Made by a program: the position numbers and the translations under genes. A stretch of 64,000 nucleotides of DNA, from NCBI RefSeq assembly GCF_000428585.1, contig NZ_AUAF01000007.1:30042-94041 (forward strand), in the 5' to 3' direction. The notes below the pieces were generated by a model, which saw only the letters and a list, made by a program, of their open reading frames with translations, did no database searches and was not told where the DNA came from. Source of the DNA: Zooshikella ganghwensis DSM 15267 (GTDB taxonomy: Bacteria; Pseudomonadota; Gammaproteobacteria; Pseudomonadales; Zooshikellaceae). Shown in pieces: positions 60,951 through 64,000 of the stretch. Each line of letters starts with the position of its first letter. Position 1 is the stretch's first letter.

Positions 60951-61850
60951 TCAGTCAGTGGTTGTTTCTTTTAAAAATAATCGATCTAACGTTTGTTCAT
61001 AGTGATGATAATTAAGGGTTTGATAGAGTGCTTCACGAGTTTGCATATCAATGGTTAAGTCGCGCTGATGCCCTTTTTCTTTTAATTGCTGGTATACATT
61101 GAGTGCGGCTTTGCTCATGGCTCGAAAAGCGCTTAATGGATATAGCACTAACTGAACACCTACAGAGGCTAACTCCTCACGGCTAAATAATGGGGTTTTA
61201 CCAAACTCGGTTATATTAGCGAGCACTGGCACATTCACGGCTTGGGTAAAGCGTTGATAGTCATCAAGTGTTGCCATGGCCTCAGGAAAAATCATATCAG
61301 CTCCTGCCTCCACGCAAAGGCAGGCACGCTCAATCGCTGATTCCATGCCTTCTACTGCTAATGCATCCGTGCGAGCCATAATGACAAAGTCGTCATGGGT
61401 TCGAGCATCAACAGCAGCTTTTATCCGATCTACCATTTCTTCTGGAGTAACAATTGCTTTATTGGGGCGATGTCCACAGCGTTTTTGCTGAACTTGATCC
61501 TCAATATGAACAGCTGCTGCGCCTGCTTGCTCCATACTTTTTATTGTGCGTGCGATAGTTAACGCACCGCCAAAGCCCGTATCAATATCGACCAGTATAG
61601 GGAGCTGGCTGGCTGCAGTAATACGACGAACGTCTTCTAAAACGTCTGCAAGTGAAGTCATACCTAAATCAGGCAGTCCAAAGGAGGCATTAGCGACGCC
61701 AGCACCGGATAAATAAATAGCCTGATGCCCTGCTTGTTCGGCCAGCATGGCACAGTAGGCATTAATGGTACCGACGATTTGTAACGGTGACTGAGCAGAT
61801 ACCCGCTGGCGAAAGCGGGTGCCAGGGGATTGTTGGGAAGTTATGTTCAT
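60951..61850 (-). CDS. prpB: 2-Methylisocitrate lyase PrpB
   Basis: PrpB cleaves 2-methylisocitrate to pyruvate and succinate. The 299-residue protein has the PEP mutase/ICL fold. [19 protein letters not shown] begins near residue 44, and [20 protein letters not shown] holds the Asp metal ligands. [18 protein letters not shown] is the KKCGH-type lyase loop with the catalytic Cys. It is shorter than AceA, confirming PrpB. It is first of the structural prp genes, 164 bp downstream of the GntR regulator gene. Confidence 0.96.
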   Translation of the reverse strand: MNITSQQSPGTRFRQRVSAQSPLQIVGTINAYCAMLAEQAGHQAIYLSGAGVANASFGLPDLGMTSLADVLEDVRRITAASQLPILVDIDTGFGGALTIARTIKSMEQAGAAAVHIEDQVQQKRCGHRPNKAIVTPEEMVDRIKAAVDARTHDDFVIMARTDALAVEGMESAIERACLCVEAGADMIFPEAMATLDDYQRFTQAVNVPVLANITEFGKTPLFSREELASVGVQLVLYPLSAFRAMSKAALNVYQQLKEKGHQRDLTIDMQTREALYQTLNYHHYEQTLDRLFLKETTTD

Positions 61851-61919
61851 CCTTTCTCTCCAAGTATTCTCTGTAACTTACGAAATTTTTATAATTATTT
61901 ATTGGGCTTACACAAGCTG

Positions 61920-61993
61920 TATACCCTTTGCGAATCAATTTTAGGCTCAGTGGGCTTTATAGCCTCCCCTAAAGACCCTTCGGTGTGGGTATA
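61920..61993. repeat. 74-bp TATACCC palindromic element in the prpR-prpB gap
   Basis: Left arm 61920-61945 (TATACCCTTTGCGAATC...) and right arm 61968-61993 (...CGGTGTGGGTATA) are imperfect inverted repeats of 26 bp with a 22-bp centre. It sits between the regulator and prpB, so it would be in the operon message as a long hairpin. Confidence 0.7.
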
Positions 61994-62014
61994 TTTGAAA
62001 GCTGATATTAATAC

Positions 62015-62677
62015 TTAAGTGGTTAATATATATTTCAGGCGCTTTCGAGCGCGGGCAATATGTTTACGCATAAGCATCTCTGCCAACTCGCCATCCCCTT
62101 CCATGATGGCTTCTGCTATGTGTAAATGCTCTTTATACGCTAGCTCAGGCTGTTGGTAACCACTGTCTCGAAATTGTCTCCGATAAAGCTGTAACAAGGG
62201 ATATAATTCGTCCCCTAATTGGCTGATTAATAGTGCATTTTGGCTACTGCGAATCAGTAAGTAGTGAAAATCCAGATCCCCTGCTTGAGGGTAATATTTT
62301 TGCTGGCCATCTTCCTCTAAATAGCGTCGATGAGTGTCGAGCAGTGTCTTAAGCTCATCTTTAGCTTGTTTTGTCATTAGCGTTGCTGCTAGTCGACAGG
62401 CTAACCCCTCTAAAACCTCTCGAACTTGATAGAGTTCAGTCAGTTGCTGATCAGAAAGGCTAATCACCCGAGCACCAACATGGGCTTCGCGTTGAATCAG
62501 GCGCAGTCCCTCCAAGCGTTGCAGTGCTTCCCTTAATGGTCCACGACTACAGCCATGTCGTGTAGCTAGTTCTGCTTCATTTATTTTGCTGCCTGGCAGC
62601 AGCTGGCCATCGAGAATGGCTTGTTGTAGTTCGCTAAAAATTCTTGCAGCAGCAGTTTGCTTGTTATTATCGTGCAA
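62015..62677 (-). CDS. GntR-family (FCD) regulator, likely PrpR of the 2-methylcitrate operon
   Basis: This 220-residue regulator has an N-terminal winged HTH (about 10-70, EAELATRHGCSRGPLREALQRLEGLRLIQRE). A C-terminal FCD domain follows (about 80-205, ELYQVREVLEGLACRLAATLM, DLDFHYLLIRSSQNALLISQLG), which binds a small acid and metal. It is upstream of prpB on the same strand. Two palindromes lie just upstream. Position strongly suggests control of the prp genes by a 2-methylcitrate-type effector; this differs from the sigma-54 PrpR of enterics. Confidence 0.88.
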   Translation of the reverse strand: MHDNNKQTAAARIFSELQQAILDGQLLPGSKINEAELATRHGCSRGPLREALQRLEGLRLIQREAHVGARVISLSDQQLTELYQVREVLEGLACRLAATLMTKQAKDELKTLLDTHRRYLEEDGQQKYYPQAGDLDFHYLLIRSSQNALLISQLGDELYPLLQLYRRQFRDSGYQQPELAYKEHLHIAEAIMEGDGELAEMLMRKHIARARKRLKYILTT

Positions 62678-62721
62678 TGGTTTTGCCTGTTTATGACTGA
62701 ATAAAACAATGTGCTTACCAC

Positions 62722-62733
62722 ATTGTCAACAAT
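62722..62733. promoter_or_regulatory. Putative GntR operator 1
   Basis: ATTGTCAACAAT is a near-perfect 12-bp palindrome 45 bp upstream of the regulator's start. It has the TTGTnnACAA core expected for FCD-GntR proteins. It lies in the likely promoter of the regulator-prpBCD transcript. Confidence 0.55.
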
Positions 62734-62784
62734 CTTTACTATTTGTTCGAACTTAACCCGATAAATAGCGCTAGTCAAGCTAAG

Positions 62785-62796
62785 ATTGTTAACAAT
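62785..62796. promoter_or_regulatory. Putative GntR operator 2
   Basis: ATTGTTAACAAT is a perfect palindrome with the same core as operator 1, 63 bp apart centre to centre (six helical turns). It lies in the divergent gap and could also affect the DMT transporter gene. Confidence 0.55.
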
Positions 62797-62932
62797 TCTG
62801 GGTCTTGAGTGCATGGCTGGCTCTCGATAATGCTGGCACGCACACTGGGTTTCTGGCATTATCGCTGACCTTTTCGCTAACTATTTTTGTGAGTGTGAAT
62901 AACCATTCAGTATCTAGGTTAAGGTGGGATAT

Positions 62933-63769
62933 ATGTATTACTTGTCTGCGATTACCTTATTGTGGGCTTTTTCATTTAGTTTGATTGGGGTATATCTTGC
63001 TGGGCAAGTTGACGCTTATTTTTCTGTGCTACTAAGAATAGCACTTGCCTTTTTGTTATTTATTCCACTGTTACGCAGGCAGTGGTTACGGTTGGATTAT
63101 ATTCTGCCCTTGATGTTGATTGGTGCTATCCAGCTAGGCTTTATGTATATTTTTTACTACCAGTCTTTTTTATTACTGACTGTACCGGAAGTTTTATTAT
63201 TTACCACTTTAACGCCGGTTTATGTTGCCTTACTGTATGACGTATGGACACTGACCTTTCGTGTACGTTATTTATTAGCAGCGCTATTAGCCGTTTTAGG
63301 TGCTGTGGTGATTCGTTACGATAACATTACCCAAGATTACATATCGGGCTTTCTACTGGTTCAAGGTGCGAATGTGTGTTTTGCGCTGGGCCAGGTCAGT
63401 TATAAAATTCTGATTCAGCGTCGGGGTGATCAATTACCACAACATGCTATCTTTGGCTTTTTTTATGCTGGTGCGTTGGTTGTTGCACTGGTTGCCTGGG
63501 GTATATGGGGTACTGACCGTTATCCGACAACCTCCATGCAGTGGGGGGTATTATTATGGTTAGGATTAGGCGCTTCTGGTTTAGGCTTCTTTTGTTGGAA
63601 TAAAGGCGCTACGCAAGTGGATGTGGGAACATTAGCCGTTATGAATAACGTCCTGATTCCAGCAGGCCTTGTAGTTAACCTGCTCATTTGGAATCGTGAT
63701 GCTGATATGGTCCGTTTGCTGTTAGGCGGCAGTATTATTTTAGGCTCTATATGGATTCCTAGGGGGTAG
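62933..63769 (+). CDS. DMT-superfamily (EamA) transporter
   Basis: This 278-residue integral membrane protein has about nine to ten hydrophobic helices and EamA repeats. The first repeat starts SAITLLWAFSFSLIGVYLAGQ and the second begins near residue 135. MLIGAIQLGFMYIFYYQSF and LTVPEVLLFTTLTPVYVALL are typical. I use the ATG at 62933, with AAGGTGG 6 nt upstream; the GTG at 62924 would overlap that site. The substrate is unknown; metabolite export is common. It is divergent from the prp regulator and shares the palindrome-bearing gap. Confidence 0.87.
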   Translation: MYYLSAITLLWAFSFSLIGVYLAGQVDAYFSVLLRIALAFLLFIPLLRRQWLRLDYILPLMLIGAIQLGFMYIFYYQSFLLLTVPEVLLFTTLTPVYVALLYDVWTLTFRVRYLLAALLAVLGAVVIRYDNITQDYISGFLLVQGANVCFALGQVSYKILIQRRGDQLPQHAIFGFFYAGALVVALVAWGIWGTDRYPTTSMQWGVLLWLGLGASGLGFFCWNKGATQVDVGTLAVMNNVLIPAGLVVNLLIWNRDADMVRLLLGGSIILGSIWIPRG

Positions 63770-63772
63770 CAT

Positions 63773-63796
63773 ATAATACAACCAAAGATGTATTAT
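63773..63796. other. Perfect 8-bp inverted repeat before the transposase
   Basis: ATAATACA (63773-63780) and TGTATTAT (63789-63796) flank an 8-nt spacer between the DMT stop and the transposase start. It might be a terminal inverted repeat, a terminator remnant or an operator; the other IS end is outside the window. Confidence 0.35.
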
Positions 63797-63837
63797 GCAC
63801 GTCTATTTGGGTAAATTAAGTCAGTAATAAGGAAAGA

Positions 63838-64000
63838 ATGATCAATATCAAACAACTGGTAAATGATGAGCAATGCTACCAGTTTATTCGTCAGAGACGT
63901 TGGCCTGATGGCGTCAGCTGCCCTCACTGCCAGTCTCAACAAGTAGAAGGCAATGGTAATCATCAAAAGCAAATTGCCCGAAAACGTTATCGCTGCCTAG
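63838..64000 (+). CDS. IS1595-family transposase, N-terminal part (runs off the window)
   Basis: The first 54 codons after AAGGAAAG give MINIKQLVNDEQCYQFIRQR followed by RWPDGVSCPHCQSQQVEG. The WPDGVxCPxC zinc-ribbon start is typical of IS1595/ISXO2-like DDE transposases, with a further Cys in YRCL near the edge. The rest lies beyond base 64000, so integrity cannot be judged. Confidence 0.8.
   Translation, partial: MINIKQLVNDEQCYQFIRQRRWPDGVSCPHCQSQQVEGNGNHQKQIARKRYRCL

Overview
The window comes from the chromosome of a marine-type gammaproteobacterium. Two long blocks keep the gene order known from Pseudomonas and Oceanospirillales: tusDCBE-cysG-serS-crcB-rarA-lolA-ftsK-aat-ate-infA-clpA-clpS-cspD-icd, then nudJ-mnmA-hflD-purB-roxA. 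The AT-leaning composition, the full proton-translocating PntAB, the ppsA/ppsR pair and the repeat-rich spacers suggest an Oceanospirillales genus such as Zooshikella or Spartinivicinus. That genus guess is an inference; no 16S or other marker is present.

Layout: 1-1.5 kb holds the sulfur-relay genes tusDCB-tusE (+). 1.5-9.1 kb is a leftward block of cysG, serS, crcB, rarA, lolA and ftsK. 9.4-11.4 kb has aat, ate and infA (+). 11.7-16.3 kb has clpA/clpS (-), cspD (+) and icd (-). 16.6-24.5 kb has moaE/moaC (-), then nudJ, mnmA, hflD, purB, roxA, an acetyltransferase-like gene and a secretin-domain gene (+). From 24.6 to 33.3 kb the content is accessory: two orphan proteins, a secreted protein with a PEP-CTERM-like tail, a periplasmic binding protein and a very large secreted multi-domain protein with three homologous repeat modules. 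33.7-37.7 kb is the glyoxylate shunt (aceB, a LysR regulator, aceA). 38.2-41.2 kb encodes a subtilisin-like protein without its catalytic His and Ser, an outer-membrane barrel and a GNAT enzyme. 41.5-44.4 kb is pntAB. 45.2-53.0 kb has an orphan TRAP binding protein, an MDR dehydrogenase, a macrodomain protein, rraA, ppsA and ppsR. 53.4-57.9 kb has a decayed binding-protein gene, a secreted SH3-GH19 hydrolase, a membrane-anchored helical-repeat protein and a small Cys-rich protein. 58.1-62.7 kb is the 2-methylcitrate operon (prpR-type GntR, prpB, prpC, prpD). The window ends in a DMT transporter and the start of an IS1595-type transposase.

How it works together: TusBCD-TusE pass sulfur to MnmA (also here) for 2-thiouridine at the tRNA wobble position. 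Aat, Ate, ClpS and ClpA are successive steps of the N-degron pathway. AceA/AceB, Icd, PpsA/PpsR, PntAB and PrpBCD together describe growth on acetate, propionate and fatty acids with gluconeogenesis and NADPH supply.

The least explained material is the pseudo-subtilase and several families of dispersed palindromic elements. One 269-bp MITE-like element has TA flanks and has rewritten the ppsA stop codon. A second family is bounded by TATACCC arms, and a third is an 85-bp REP-like palindrome. I saw no CRISPR array, rRNA, tRNA, prophage or recognisable defence island.
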